DNA from: Fimbriiglobus ruber
Lineage (GTDB): Bacteria > Planctomycetota > Planctomycetia > Gemmatales > Gemmataceae
Direction: 5' to 3'
Length of the DNA stretch: 64,000 bases
Assembly: GCF_002197845.1 (NCBI RefSeq)
Contig: NZ_NIDE01000004.1
Coordinates: forward strand, 1,116,001-1,180,000
Position numbers and translations under genes: made by a program. The notes beneath the pieces are model-generated. The model had not been told where the DNA came from. It searched no databases and saw nothing but the letters and a program-made list of their open reading frames with translations. Below, piece after piece: positions 52,652 to 61,438 of this stretch; the first letter of the stretch is position 1; every line of letters starts with the position of its first letter.

Positions 52652-53252
52652 CGTTTTCTCTTAAACGTCATGCACGGTTCAAGGTGATAAACAACCTGCG
52701 GCGTTTGGGACCAGGACGTCTGATCGCTCAGGGGATGTCGAACGTCCCAACATCGAGGCTGGTGCGGCTCAGGCAGGTAGGTCGCCGAGGTATGTGGTCG
52801 TAAATCGCGTAGAGACTTATTCTAACGTCTCGGATTAACGAAAACACCATGTTTGCAAAAGTTGGTAGGCTCCGTCTCTCAGCCGACCCAAAGTTCGGCG
52901 AGATCGGAAGTATACCATCGTTCGGAAGAAAGGGTGTCAACAACGCGGGCGTCTGGGTACTCCGCCGACCCGCCGACTACCGGGGCGCCGTCCATGACTT
53001 TTATGGCAACGGCGTCAAAATAATCTACCAGCAGTGATCACCGATTCCGCACGTGCAGAATCGAGGGGTTTGCGGAAAGCCTGGTAGTTTATTTTCAAGC
53101 CGCTGCCTATGGCCTCGCCAGCCATCCAACGACAAAGGGTTAGCCCGTCGGAATCGAGCGTATGGCGTGTCTTGGAGGCGGCGAACGAAACAGCGCGAAC
53201 CTCTGGCCGATTCGCGCTGTCCGTGGCATCCCGCTCCCTCACAAGGTGTCAC
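52652..53252. other. 601-bp gap before the DUF6194 gene
   Basis: I see no convincing gene. A 62-codon frame at 52849-53037 and others have no recognisable pattern. The region must contain the promoter of the operon starting at 52651 (leftwards) and that of the gene at 53253 (rightwards). Confidence 0.35.
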
Positions 53253-53720
53253 ATGGATGAATCCGCAATCACCCAATTTATCACCGACACCTTTGCCGGT
53301 GTCGATGTCCTCGTTGCCTGCCGCGAAGACGGGTCACCGGAAATCGCATGGGGCGATTCGTTCTTCTATTACGACCCCAACCGTGATCTCCCGAAGAACC
53401 GCAGGATGCCCTTCGCTACTATCGTGACCAAAGATTACGACGGGTTTGACTGCGCCTCAAACCTGAATCGCCCCGGTGTCTTCCGCCTGAACGTCGCCGC
53501 AAGCAAGCAGACTGTCTCCGCCTTGTTTGGCACCGCGAAGCCCGAAGACCATGACTTCACGGCCTTGGACAGGATCATGCCTCACCCGGTTTATGGGAAG
53601 ATGTACTGGGTCTGCGTACTCAACCCCAGTGTGGAAACGTTTCGGGCCGTGCAGCCCTTGCTGGCCGATGCTTATCAACTCGCCGTCAGTAAGTACGCTA
53701 AACGCGAGGACATGGGATGA
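53253..53720 (+). CDS. DUF6194 family protein
   Basis: This 155-residue protein shows the DUF6194 pattern: ITQFITDTFAGVDVLVACRE, GDSFFYYDPNRDLPKNRRMP, FATIVTKDYDGFDCASNLNR and PGVFRLNVAASKQTVSALFG. The family, found mostly in actinobacteria and scattered elsewhere, has no assigned function. It is cytosolic. The ATG at 53253 has an AAGG site and matches the family start, while the longer frame from 53109 does not. The protein stands alone between two terminators/operons and is possibly horizontally acquired (inference). Confidence 0.85.
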   Translation: MDESAITQFITDTFAGVDVLVACREDGSPEIAWGDSFFYYDPNRDLPKNRRMPFATIVTKDYDGFDCASNLNRPGVFRLNVAASKQTVSALFGTAKPEDHDFTALDRIMPHPVYGKMYWVCVLNPSVETFRAVQPLLADAYQLAVSKYAKREDMG

Positions 53721-53772
53721 GTTTGCTGGCCGCGGAGGATGGCTGAAGGATGACGCCCGAGTGCGACACCAA

Positions 53773-53814
53773 AAAAGTCGGAGGCGAGGCACAATCGCCT
53801 CGCCTCCGACTTTT
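53773..53814. terminator. bidirectional terminator between DUF6194 and DUF1501 genes
   Basis: AAAAGTCGGAGGCGAGGC pairs perfectly over 18 bp with GCCTCGCCTCCGACTTTT around a 6-nt loop. The A/T ends give T-runs on both strands, suited to the convergent genes on either side. Confidence 0.9.
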
Positions 53815-53829
53815 GCAATCACTTCACCG

Positions 53830-55155
53830 TTATCCGATCAGTTCTCGGATCGGCTCGCCTTCGCTCAGGATCGGCATCGGCCGCTTGCCGTCGTCGTAGA
53901 AAACGTGCTTGTGATCGACGCCTAGCGCGGCGTACATCGTCGACAGGGCGCAGCCCGGCGTATACGGCTTGCTCGTCGGGTATTCGGCCAGGGCGTTGGT
54001 CGTGCCGATGGCCTGGCCCATCTTGAGACCACCGCCGGCGTACAGGACAGACATCGCGCCGGGCCAGTGGTCGCGGCCGGCGTCCTTGTTGATCTTCGGC
54101 GTCCGGCCGAACTCGCCCGTCGCCATCACGAGTACGTCGTTTTCCAGGCCGCGGTCGTAGATGTCGCTCACCAGGGCGGCGACCGCCTGGTCGTATTTCG
54201 GCAGCAGGTTGTTTTTGAGCTGCTTGAAGTTGTCGCCGTGCGTGTCCCACCCGCCACCGGCCTGAACGGTCACGAACGTCACACCCGCTTCAACTAAACG
54301 ACGGGCGAGGAGGCAACACTGACCGAGGTCGTGCCGGCCGTAGCGGTCGCGGAGGGCGGGCGTTTCCTTGTTCACGTCGAACGCGGTCTGGGCCTTGGTG
54401 TTCGTCACCATCTCCATCGCGTCGCGGTAGAAGGTGTCGAGCCCTTCGATGTCGCCCTTGGCGTCGATGTCGCGGCGGATCGTGTCGAGGTCGTGGAGCA
54501 GTTCCTTCCGGCGGTCGAGTCGGGCCGCGTCGACCCGGCCGGGGCGGCGGAGGTTGCGGACCTGGAAGCCGGGTTGGTTCGGGTCGTTGTCCGGCGTGAA
54601 CGGGTTGAACGACGCCCCGAGGTACGCCGCCTTGCCGAAGCTGACGGCCCGCGGGAGATTCACGTAAGCCGGCACGCCGGGTTCGTTCGGCCCCTTCATC
54701 CGGGCGACGATCGAACCCGTGGACGGGTAAATGTTGTCGTTCACTTCAATCGTGGGCTGATACCCAGTCTGCATCCATTGCGAGCCCATGCCGTGCCCGG
54801 CGTTCGTGTGGAACGCCGACCGGACGACAGCCATCTTGTCGAACACCTTCGCCTGATGCGGCAGATGTTCGGAGATCTGGATGCCTGGTACGATAGTCGG
54901 CACCGGCTTGAATTCCCCGCGGACTTCGGCCGGCGCGTTCGGCTTGAGATCGTACATGTCGATGTGCGACGGCCCGCCGGCCTGCCAGATCAGGATGACC
55001 GACTTCTTGGCGGACGTCGGTATCCCTTGAGCGGCCCGGGCGCGAAGCACGTCGGCGAGCGTCAACCCGCCCAGCGCGAGCGCCCCGACCTGCAAGAAGC
55101 CGCGCCGCGACACGCCATCGCACGCCCTGGACCCGCGGCCGAAAAATTCGAGCAT
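53830..55155 (-). CDS. DUF1501 domain protein, Tat-exported
   Basis: This 441-residue protein starts at 55155 (GGGAG site) with a twin-arginine signal (GVSRRGFLQVGALALGG). DUF1501 blocks are [80 protein letters not shown]. It has the usual length. It is the second gene of an operon with the DUF1549/1553 protein upstream, 29 bp away. The GEFGRTP motif is more canonical here than in the DUF1501 at 24411. Confidence 0.93.
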   Translation of the reverse strand: MLEFFGRGSRACDGVSRRGFLQVGALALGGLTLADVLRARAAQGIPTSAKKSVILIWQAGGPSHIDMYDLKPNAPAEVRGEFKPVPTIVPGIQISEHLPHQAKVFDKMAVVRSAFHTNAGHGMGSQWMQTGYQPTIEVNDNIYPSTGSIVARMKGPNEPGVPAYVNLPRAVSFGKAAYLGASFNPFTPDNDPNQPGFQVRNLRRPGRVDAARLDRRKELLHDLDTIRRDIDAKGDIEGLDTFYRDAMEMVTNTKAQTAFDVNKETPALRDRYGRHDLGQCCLLARRLVEAGVTFVTVQAGGGWDTHGDNFKQLKNNLLPKYDQAVAALVSDIYDRGLENDVLVMATGEFGRTPKINKDAGRDHWPGAMSVLYAGGGLKMGQAIGTTNALAEYPTSKPYTPGCALSTMYAALGVDHKHVFYDDGKRPMPILSEGEPIRELIG

Positions 55156-55184
55156 CACAATCTCCCAGCAATTCTCTTCTGTTC

Positions 55185-57590
55185 TCAGTGATTGAACATG
55201 AACTCTTTGCTGTTCAGGATCGCCCACAGCACGTCTTCGATCGCCTTTTGTTGATCCTTGCCGCCCTTAGTCACGAACTCGGTCGCCCGCTTGATTTCGG
55301 CGTCCGTCGGCCGGCGGGAGAGGGCTGTGAGGTACAGTTCGTCGATCATGTCCCGCGTGGGCTTCTTCTCTTTGACCCATTTCGCGATCCGACCGTTCCC
55401 GTCCGCGATTTTATTTTCGATTTCGTCCGAGTTCGCCAGCAGGAGAACCTGGGCGAGCGTCGCTCCCGTGGAGCGTTCGCATTCACACACGGTCACGCGC
55501 TTGGGCCGGTCGAAGGCGTCGAGGAAGAACGAATTGAAGCCCTCGTGCGGAAGATCGACCGCGCGGGCGTTGGTGCCGACGCCGCTGAAGCCGCCGCGGG
55601 TGCCGCAGGTCTGGTTGACCGCGTCGAGAAAGACTTCGGCCGGCATCCTCCGGGCGTAGTACCGGGCGAAGTTTTGGCGGTCGTGCTTGTTGTGGTCGTT
55701 CGGCTCGGCGGACAGCTGGTACACCCGGCTGGTCACGATCACTCGAATCAGGTGCTTTACATCGAACTTGTGCGTCACGAAATCCTTGGCCAGCGCATCG
55801 AGCAGTTCCGGGTTGCTGGGCGGGTTCGTGTCGCGGAGGTCGTCCAACTCGTGATAGAGGCCGCGGCCGAAGAAGTGCCCCCAGAGGCGGTTGGACAGCG
55901 CCTTCGAAAAGAACGGGTTCTCGGGCTTCGCCATCCAGTCGACGAGGGCGTGCCGCGGGTCGTCTTCGGGCTGGAATTTGCCAACGGGACCGTCGGGGAA
56001 CTTCGGCTCGGGCGATTTGCCGGTGAGCGGGTTTTTCTCGCCGGTCGTCACCTGGGCCGACGCGTAGTACGGCGGCGGTTCCCCGAACCCCTTGCGGCCG
56101 ACGCGGGCAAAGAAGCCGGCCAGCCCGTAATAGTCCGCCTGACCCCATCGCTCGTAGGGGTGGTGGTGGCACTTCGCGCACTGGAGGCGGACGCCAAGGA
56201 ACACCTGGGCTACGTCGGCCGTGACCTGGTGGAGTTGGTCGTCGCGGTTCTGCCAGTACCAGTTGATCGCCGGCGCGTCCTGCCACTCCCCGGCCGCCGC
56301 GACCACGCCGCGGACGAACTCGTCGTAAGGGCGGTTCCGGGCGATCATCTCCTTGATCCAGTTGTGGAATGCGTAAGCCGCCCGCTCGGACCCGGCCAGG
56401 TTCGAGTTCCGCAGGATGCTGCCCCACTTCATCGCGAAGAAGGCCGGGTAATCCGGGGAATCGAGTAACGTGTCGACGAGGCGAATCCGTTTGTCCGCAG
56501 TGGTATCCGCGAGAAACACTTTGGTCTCGGCGACCGTCGGCAGCCGGCCGCACAGGTCAATCGTGACCCGGCGGAGGAACGTGGCGTCATCCACGACGGG
56601 CGACGGCAGCAAGCCGAGTTTCTTCCACTTGGTAACAGTCAGTTCATCGACGTAGTTGAGGGGCTTGAAGTCGGGGATCGCGGCGACCGGTTCGCCGTGC
56701 GGGACGAGCGCCCGGAAAACGGCGACGTAGCCCATGTGCCGGGCCATCACCGCCGCCTCACCGCTCTGCTCGCCGGTCTTCACCAACCCGTCGGCGTCGA
56801 CGGCCGCGACCAAATCAAGGTTGCTCTTGAATTCGGAGTGCCGGGTCACGTCGCGAACCGACCCGTCGGAGTATTCCGCGCGGACGGCGAGTTGCTGCAA
56901 CTGCCCGTGCTTCAACACGCGGTCGCCCGGCGCGATCGAGAGTTTCACCACCCGCGGCGAGTCCGGCGCGGACGCCGGCGCCCCGGACGCGATCCACTCC
57001 CGGATCACGCGGTAGTCACCGCTCCCCGCAACCAGTTTCCGCCCGCCGCCGTGTGGCACCTGGCCCGACCCCTTGAGCAGAAAGAGCGACTGGTCCGGCG
57101 CGCCGGGGAAGAGTCGGCGACCGCGGGCTTCTTTCGCGATCGCGTTGTGATCGAAGACGGGGTCGAAGCCGAACAGCGAGAGTTTAAACCCGTTCTGCCC
57201 GGACGCCTTGCCGTGGCAGCCGCCCGCGTTGCAGCCGTGTTTGCTGAGGAGGGGAACGATCTCGGTCTGGAAGTCGACTGAGCGCCCGTTCCCCGCGCCG
57301 CTCACCGCGACGGGTATTTCGAGCTGCTGTCCCTTAGCGAGAACGCGAATCACGGCGGTACCGTTCCCGGTCGGTGTCACGTACCCTTTGGCTTCCACGA
57401 CGGCGACGGCTGGGTTGGTCGTTTCGTACTGAGCGTCGCGGGTGAGGTCGTGTTCACCGTCACTGACGAGCAGTTGCCACCCGGCAAAGGCGTCGCGGAA
57501 TTCGATTTTCGGAGTCTGGCAAATGACCCCGGCGGGTGCTTGAGAGGCACCCAACACGAGGAACGCCAGAACCACGAACAGGCACCGCAA
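55185..57590 (-). CDS. exported BIG2/cytochrome-like/DUF1549/DUF1553 protein
   Basis: This 801-residue protein has a signal peptide (CLFVVLAFLVLGASQAPAG). It contains bacterial Ig-like (BIG2) segments at about 30-95 and 225-305 (AEYSDGSVRDVTRHSEFKSN). A CxxxxCH-type site follows (HGCNAGGCHGKASGQNGFKL). DUF1549 comes next (about 335-530, with a CAKCHHHPYERWGQADYYG motif) and then DUF1553 (about 560-790). The only start compatible with the signal peptide is TTG at 57590, since a stop lies just upstream without ATG or GTG. It is the first gene of the operon with DUF1501. Confidence 0.92.
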   Translation of the reverse strand: MRCLFVVLAFLVLGASQAPAGVICQTPKIEFRDAFAGWQLLVSDGEHDLTRDAQYETTNPAVAVVEAKGYVTPTGNGTAVIRVLAKGQQLEIPVAVSGAGNGRSVDFQTEIVPLLSKHGCNAGGCHGKASGQNGFKLSLFGFDPVFDHNAIAKEARGRRLFPGAPDQSLFLLKGSGQVPHGGGRKLVAGSGDYRVIREWIASGAPASAPDSPRVVKLSIAPGDRVLKHGQLQQLAVRAEYSDGSVRDVTRHSEFKSNLDLVAAVDADGLVKTGEQSGEAAVMARHMGYVAVFRALVPHGEPVAAIPDFKPLNYVDELTVTKWKKLGLLPSPVVDDATFLRRVTIDLCGRLPTVAETKVFLADTTADKRIRLVDTLLDSPDYPAFFAMKWGSILRNSNLAGSERAAYAFHNWIKEMIARNRPYDEFVRGVVAAAGEWQDAPAINWYWQNRDDQLHQVTADVAQVFLGVRLQCAKCHHHPYERWGQADYYGLAGFFARVGRKGFGEPPPYYASAQVTTGEKNPLTGKSPEPKFPDGPVGKFQPEDDPRHALVDWMAKPENPFFSKALSNRLWGHFFGRGLYHELDDLRDTNPPSNPELLDALAKDFVTHKFDVKHLIRVIVTSRVYQLSAEPNDHNKHDRQNFARYYARRMPAEVFLDAVNQTCGTRGGFSGVGTNARAVDLPHEGFNSFFLDAFDRPKRVTVCECERSTGATLAQVLLLANSDEIENKIADGNGRIAKWVKEKKPTRDMIDELYLTALSRRPTDAEIKRATEFVTKGGKDQQKAIEDVLWAILNSKEFMFNH

Positions 57591-58163
57591 CGGGTGGTGG
57601 GGAGAGACATCATTGCGTACTGTCGTTCAAGAAGCGGGACCGATGGCGGGTGGGGCGGTCCGAGCGGGCGGGTAGGATATTAACTGGAGCGTACCCCAAC
57701 GCACGGCAAATGGCAAGAGATTGAGTCGGCAAAAAACACACCAATCACGCGAAAGGAGTCGTTGATAGATGGGCCGGCTCGTGCGCCCCCCTATTTTGAC
57801 AGCGACTCCAGCTTCGTTTTCATTTTCGCGGTTGCTGCCACCCGGGCAGCTTTGGTCTCTTTACCCATCCCGCTGCTCGAAACGTAAACGTCACTCCGTT
57901 TCAGGGCGGCGGTCGCCAAATCGATTCGTGGGTCGTAGTCCAGTTGATCAGCTCGATCGCCCACGCCGATACGATCATGAAGGCTACCGAGAAGAACATC
58001 GCTGAAAATGCAAAAGTATTGTAAGAGGCTGGTGGCCAAGTGAGGCGGCCGTTCCTCGCTGAGTCGCGTCGAACAGGCTTGAAAGATCGCTGGGCGTCGC
58101 CGCGTTGCGACCGATGCTTCCAGGACTTCGCAGCGGTCCCTCTGGTTGACCGGCCCCACTGAC
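57591..58163. other. 573-bp gap with possible gene remnants
   Basis: No intact gene is evident. On the minus strand one frame ends with SDVYVSSSGMGKETKAARVA and another contains a membrane-like MFFSVAFMIVSAWAIELINW (57999-57901). These could be pieces of a small decayed membrane protein in two frames, but the evidence is weak. Confidence 0.3.
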
Positions 58164-59183
58164 CTACTTTGCCGGTAGCGTGTGCCGCAGACCGATGGCA
58201 GCCCATGCGGTGCCCCAGTGGGTACTCGGGCCGTGCACCCTGTCCGGCTTGGTACTGAACGTCTCCCGACTGGGAGCGTGCCACCGGCCATCCGGCTGCT
58301 GCGTGCGGACGAGGTGCTTCCACGCCCGCCGCACCGCCGGATTGTCTTCGCCCAGGCCCATCGCCCCGAGGCAGTACAGGCACTCCCCGGTCGTGTGCGC
58401 GTAGCTCGTCCCGCCGCGAACGTAGCCCCATCCCCCGTCCGCGTTCTGCTGGGCGAGCAGTTCGCGGAGCAGTTCCTGCGCGCGCTCCGGGGTTTCGTAC
58501 TCCTTCGCCACCAGCACGCGGAGCAGGAGCCAGTCGACCCGCGTGCCCGGTTTCGCGGCCCCGAGGAACGTCCGCGCCCGGTCGCGCTCGCCCGTGAGCC
58601 CCTTGCGGACCTCGGCCGGCAGCCGGTCGCCGAGCCGCTCCAGCGCCCGGATTGCCAGGAGGGTCCACATCGTGTCGACCTCGTCGGCCTCCCGCTGCGC
58701 GCCCTCGATGCGCACCTGCCGCCCTTCCCGCCACGAGCCGTCGGGTTTCTGCCGCTTGGCGAAGAGCGTCTCGAACAGCGGGTAAGTCTTCAGTGCGTCG
58801 GCCCGGACGCCGGCCGCGGATTGGGACAGGATCATGAAAGCCGACGTGAGGTGGAACCCGCCGGTCCGCTCACCCTTTTCCTCGTTCGTGGCGCAGAAGT
58901 GAAACGCCCACCCGGCCAGGTCGTCGAGCTTCGCCGCATCCACCGCGAACCCGCGGTCCTTCGCCGCGGTAAGCGCCCAGACGGCGAACGGGACCTGGTG
59001 GCAGGTGACGCACTTCCGCTCGGCCCGCCACGCGGCCGAACTCTTCTCCAGGAACGGCAGCGCGTTCTCCACCGCGCGCCGAGCCTCACTGGTGGAAACC
59101 TCGGCCGTCCGCGGACGCGGTGCGAGTTCGGCCCCGGAGGTTGCGGTGGCAAGCAGAAGTGGGACGAAAAACATGATGGGCAT
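58164..59183 (-). CDS. exported squalene/terpenoid-cyclase-repeat protein with CxxCH motif
   Basis: This 339-residue protein has a short signal (PIMFFVPLLLATATSGAEL). Four or five alpha/alpha-toroid repeats follow, such as TLFAKRQKPDGSWREGRQVR, LRELLAQQNADGGWGYVRGG and LVRTQQPDGRWHAPSRETF. Before the first repeat is ERKCVTCHQVP, a CxxCH motif like those in c-type cytochromes. No cyclase DxDD is present. The combination suggests a haem-bearing or metal-binding exported protein. The start may be the ATG at 59183 or at 59174. A frame to 59240 is less likely. Confidence 0.82.
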   Translation of the reverse strand: MPIMFFVPLLLATATSGAELAPRPRTAEVSTSEARRAVENALPFLEKSSAAWRAERKCVTCHQVPFAVWALTAAKDRGFAVDAAKLDDLAGWAFHFCATNEEKGERTGGFHLTSAFMILSQSAAGVRADALKTYPLFETLFAKRQKPDGSWREGRQVRIEGAQREADEVDTMWTLLAIRALERLGDRLPAEVRKGLTGERDRARTFLGAAKPGTRVDWLLLRVLVAKEYETPERAQELLRELLAQQNADGGWGYVRGGTSYAHTTGECLYCLGAMGLGEDNPAVRRAWKHLVRTQQPDGRWHAPSRETFSTKPDRVHGPSTHWGTAWAAIGLRHTLPAK

Positions 59184-59287
59184 ACCGGGAGGGGAAAGGT
59201 GGCAAGTAACCGCATTGTACCACGCTACGGGCTCATGCAATTGAACAGTGGTGGCAGGGTGAATCGTCTTCGTTGCCGCCGTCGTTG

Positions 59288-59483
59288 AACCGTGCTGCCG
59301 TTGCCTGCAAACGGGGGATCGAGGACGAGGCCGTGCTGAATAAGAGCAACCCCACGGTTCGGTTTACGGAAGCTGGCAGCAGCGGGAATTCCGGTGCGGA
59401 TCGACTACCGATACGCGATCATGCACGACAAGTTCATCGTGGTTGATCAGGCGAGCGTGAAAATGGAGCCATTCAATTGGTGA
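59288..59483 (+). pseudogene. decayed phospholipase D-like nuclease
   Basis: Two frames of the plus strand preserve a PLD/Nuc-type domain. The first, from ~59288, reads VACKRGIEDEAVLNKSNPTV, like the KRG..V..LLDKSNPT block of PLD nucleases. About 90 bp on, a frameshift leads to LAAGIPVRID then YAIMHDKFIVVDQASVKMEP and FNW before a stop at 59483. The second part holds the HxKxxxxD catalytic motif and the G(S/F)FNW-like end. The start, the first HKD half and the C-terminus are missing, so this is a relic. Confidence 0.75.
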
Positions 59484-59499
59484 TGAGGAGTAGTTAGCC

Positions 59500-60063
59500 G
59501 TGACGGAAGAGAATTGGCTATCCGCGACCAACCCCACCCCGATGCTGGAATTCCTCCAGGGGAAGGCCAGTGATCGGAAGTTGCGGCTGTATGCGGTGGC
59601 TATTCTGACGACCGGAATGTCCCCGGACACGAATCGAGAATATCGCGCACGAATGGAGTGCGCAGAGCGGTTTGCAGACGGGCGAGTTCCAGTCGAGGTT
59701 CTTCGTGAACAATGGGGCAGTTCTGAAATCACTTGGGCTGAACGCGCGTACGAATGGGCTTTCGATCTCACGAGACAAGAGACCGTCGAAGACCCTCAAC
59801 AGGCAGAACCACTCGCCTATCTCCTCCGCGACATCTTCAATCCCTTTTACCCCATCACTCTCGACCCTGCCTGGCAAACCCCTACCGTCCTTTCTCTCGC
59901 CGAGGGCATCTACACCGACAGCGCCTTCGACCGCCTCCCGATTCTCGCCGATGCACTCGAAGAATCAGGCTGCGACAACCCCGACCTCCTGAACCACTGC
60001 CGTTCCGAAGGTCCACACACACGAGGTTGTTGGGCAATCGATCGACTGTTGGGAAAAGAATAG
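59500..60063 (+). CDS. Gemmata-type paralogous family protein lacking the Cys cluster
   Basis: This 187-residue protein starts at GTG 59500 with an AGGAG site. It has the same ends as the 9085-9798 protein: NPTPMLEFLQGKASDRKLRL at the start, LLRDIFNPFYPITLDPAWQT, SAFDRLPILADALEESGCDN and GPHTRGCWAIDRLLGKE at the end. The middle is about 50 residues shorter, and the FACACCRR cluster is replaced by YAVAILTTG. Its function is unknown. It belongs to a lineage-specific family and is probably cytosolic. Confidence 0.8.
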   Translation: MTEENWLSATNPTPMLEFLQGKASDRKLRLYAVAILTTGMSPDTNREYRARMECAERFADGRVPVEVLREQWGSSEITWAERAYEWAFDLTRQETVEDPQQAEPLAYLLRDIFNPFYPITLDPAWQTPTVLSLAEGIYTDSAFDRLPILADALEESGCDNPDLLNHCRSEGPHTRGCWAIDRLLGKE

Positions 60064-60136
60064 GGCTTTGAGAGTCCTCTCGCCATCTCGCGCAGTCGTG
60101 GATTCTCATTACTCATCGGCCCGGTAAACTTATTTG

Positions 60137-61321
60137 ATGGACCTGGCTACCCTCGAACAACTGCTCACCCCTCCCGGCCGCGCCGCCTTGGCCGCGGCAG
60201 CCGAGTTGGAACTGTCGGAAACGAAATACCCGGCCCACTTCGACCGCCTCCGCAAGCACTTCGGTCCGGACCTCGCCCGCGCCGCGCTCGACACGGCCAT
60301 GCTCCGGGTCAAAGCCCGGACCAAGTTCGCCCGCGCGGGCGAGATGTTCTTCACCCGCGACACCCTCGAAATGGCGACGAGCGAGACCGTGGCCCGTTAC
60401 CGCGCCGGCTGGTTCGCGGCGTACCCCACCGTGGCCGACCTCTGCTGCGGCATCGGCGGCGACGCGCTGGCCCTGGCGGCCGCCGGGCGGACGGTGGTCG
60501 CGGTCGACAACGACCCCCTGCGGCTGCGCATGGCCGAGGTGAACCTGGCCGCTCACGGGTTGTCGGCCCGCTTCCTCCGCGCGGACATCCTGACAGACGA
60601 CTTGCCTCCGTGCGACGCCTGGTTTGCCGACCCGGAACGCCGCGCGGGCGGCCGCCGCAAGCTGTCGGTCCATGAATACGCCCCACCCGTCAGGTCGATT
60701 CTCGCTCGGCTCCCGCCGGGCGCCCCGATCGCCGTGAAGGTCGCGCCGGGCCTCCCGCGCGAGGAACTGTCCGACTTCGATGCCGACCCGGAGTTCATCT
60801 CGCTCGACGGTGAATTGAAGGAGTGTGTTCTCCGCTTCGGCCCCCTGCGAACAGGCCACGTCCGCGCGACAGTCCTGCCCGGCCCCCACACCCTAACGGG
60901 AGGCCCGACTGATCAGGCCGATGTTCGGCCGGTCGCGGCTTACCTCTACGACCCGGACCCGGCTGTGACGCGCGGCGGGTTGGTTGCTGCCCTCGCCGTG
61001 CCGCTGGGAGCCCACCAGATCGACCCAATGATCGCCTTCCTCTCGGCCGACCACCTCGCGCCCACCCCGTTCGCCGCTGCTTACCGCGTCGAGGAGACGC
61101 TACCGTTTCACGCAAAGCGGGTCGGGGCGTGGCTCGCGGCCCGCGGCGTCGGGCGGGTAACGATGGTCAAGCGGGGGTCGTCGGTGGATACGGACGAGTT
61201 GGCGGCGAAGTGGAAGCTACGCGGGACCGAACACCGTGCCGTGATCCTCACCCGGGCGGCCGGGCAAGCGGTCGCGATCGTCGCGGTGCGCGTGGAAACA
61301 GCAGGATGTGATCCCGGGTGA
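60137..61321 (+). CDS. class I SAM-dependent methyltransferase, THUMP-like domain type
   Basis: This 394-residue protein has an N-terminal helical segment, then a methyltransferase domain with motif I VADLCCGIGGDALALAAAG, acidic motif II AVDNDPLRL and the FADPERRAGGRR catalytic-like loop. The C-terminus (about 320-390, RVGAWLAARGVGRVTMVKRG) resembles the THUMP-like domain of the same family. Such enzymes are thought to modify RNA or protein, but the target is unknown. The ATG at 60137 is preferred over the adjacent TTG at 60134. Confidence 0.87.
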   Translation: MDLATLEQLLTPPGRAALAAAAELELSETKYPAHFDRLRKHFGPDLARAALDTAMLRVKARTKFARAGEMFFTRDTLEMATSETVARYRAGWFAAYPTVADLCCGIGGDALALAAAGRTVVAVDNDPLRLRMAEVNLAAHGLSARFLRADILTDDLPPCDAWFADPERRAGGRRKLSVHEYAPPVRSILARLPPGAPIAVKVAPGLPREELSDFDADPEFISLDGELKECVLRFGPLRTGHVRATVLPGPHTLTGGPTDQADVRPVAAYLYDPDPAVTRGGLVAALAVPLGAHQIDPMIAFLSADHLAPTPFAAAYRVEETLPFHAKRVGAWLAARGVGRVTMVKRGSSVDTDELAAKWKLRGTEHRAVILTRAAGQAVAIVAVRVETAGCDPG

Positions 61322-61438
61322 GAGTCTGGTATGATCGTTCCGCAACACCGGGGCTGACGGTACGCGCGCCCCTTGTTTTCTCCCGCCCGCCCGCGTTTCA
61401 TACCCTTATTCACTCACCGTGTCGCCGAGGATTCCGCT

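Noticed and set aside
52849-53037. 62-codon plus-strand frame ending GVKIIYQQ
   Set aside because: It has no family similarity and no ribosome site, and it lies in a gap with mixed composition.
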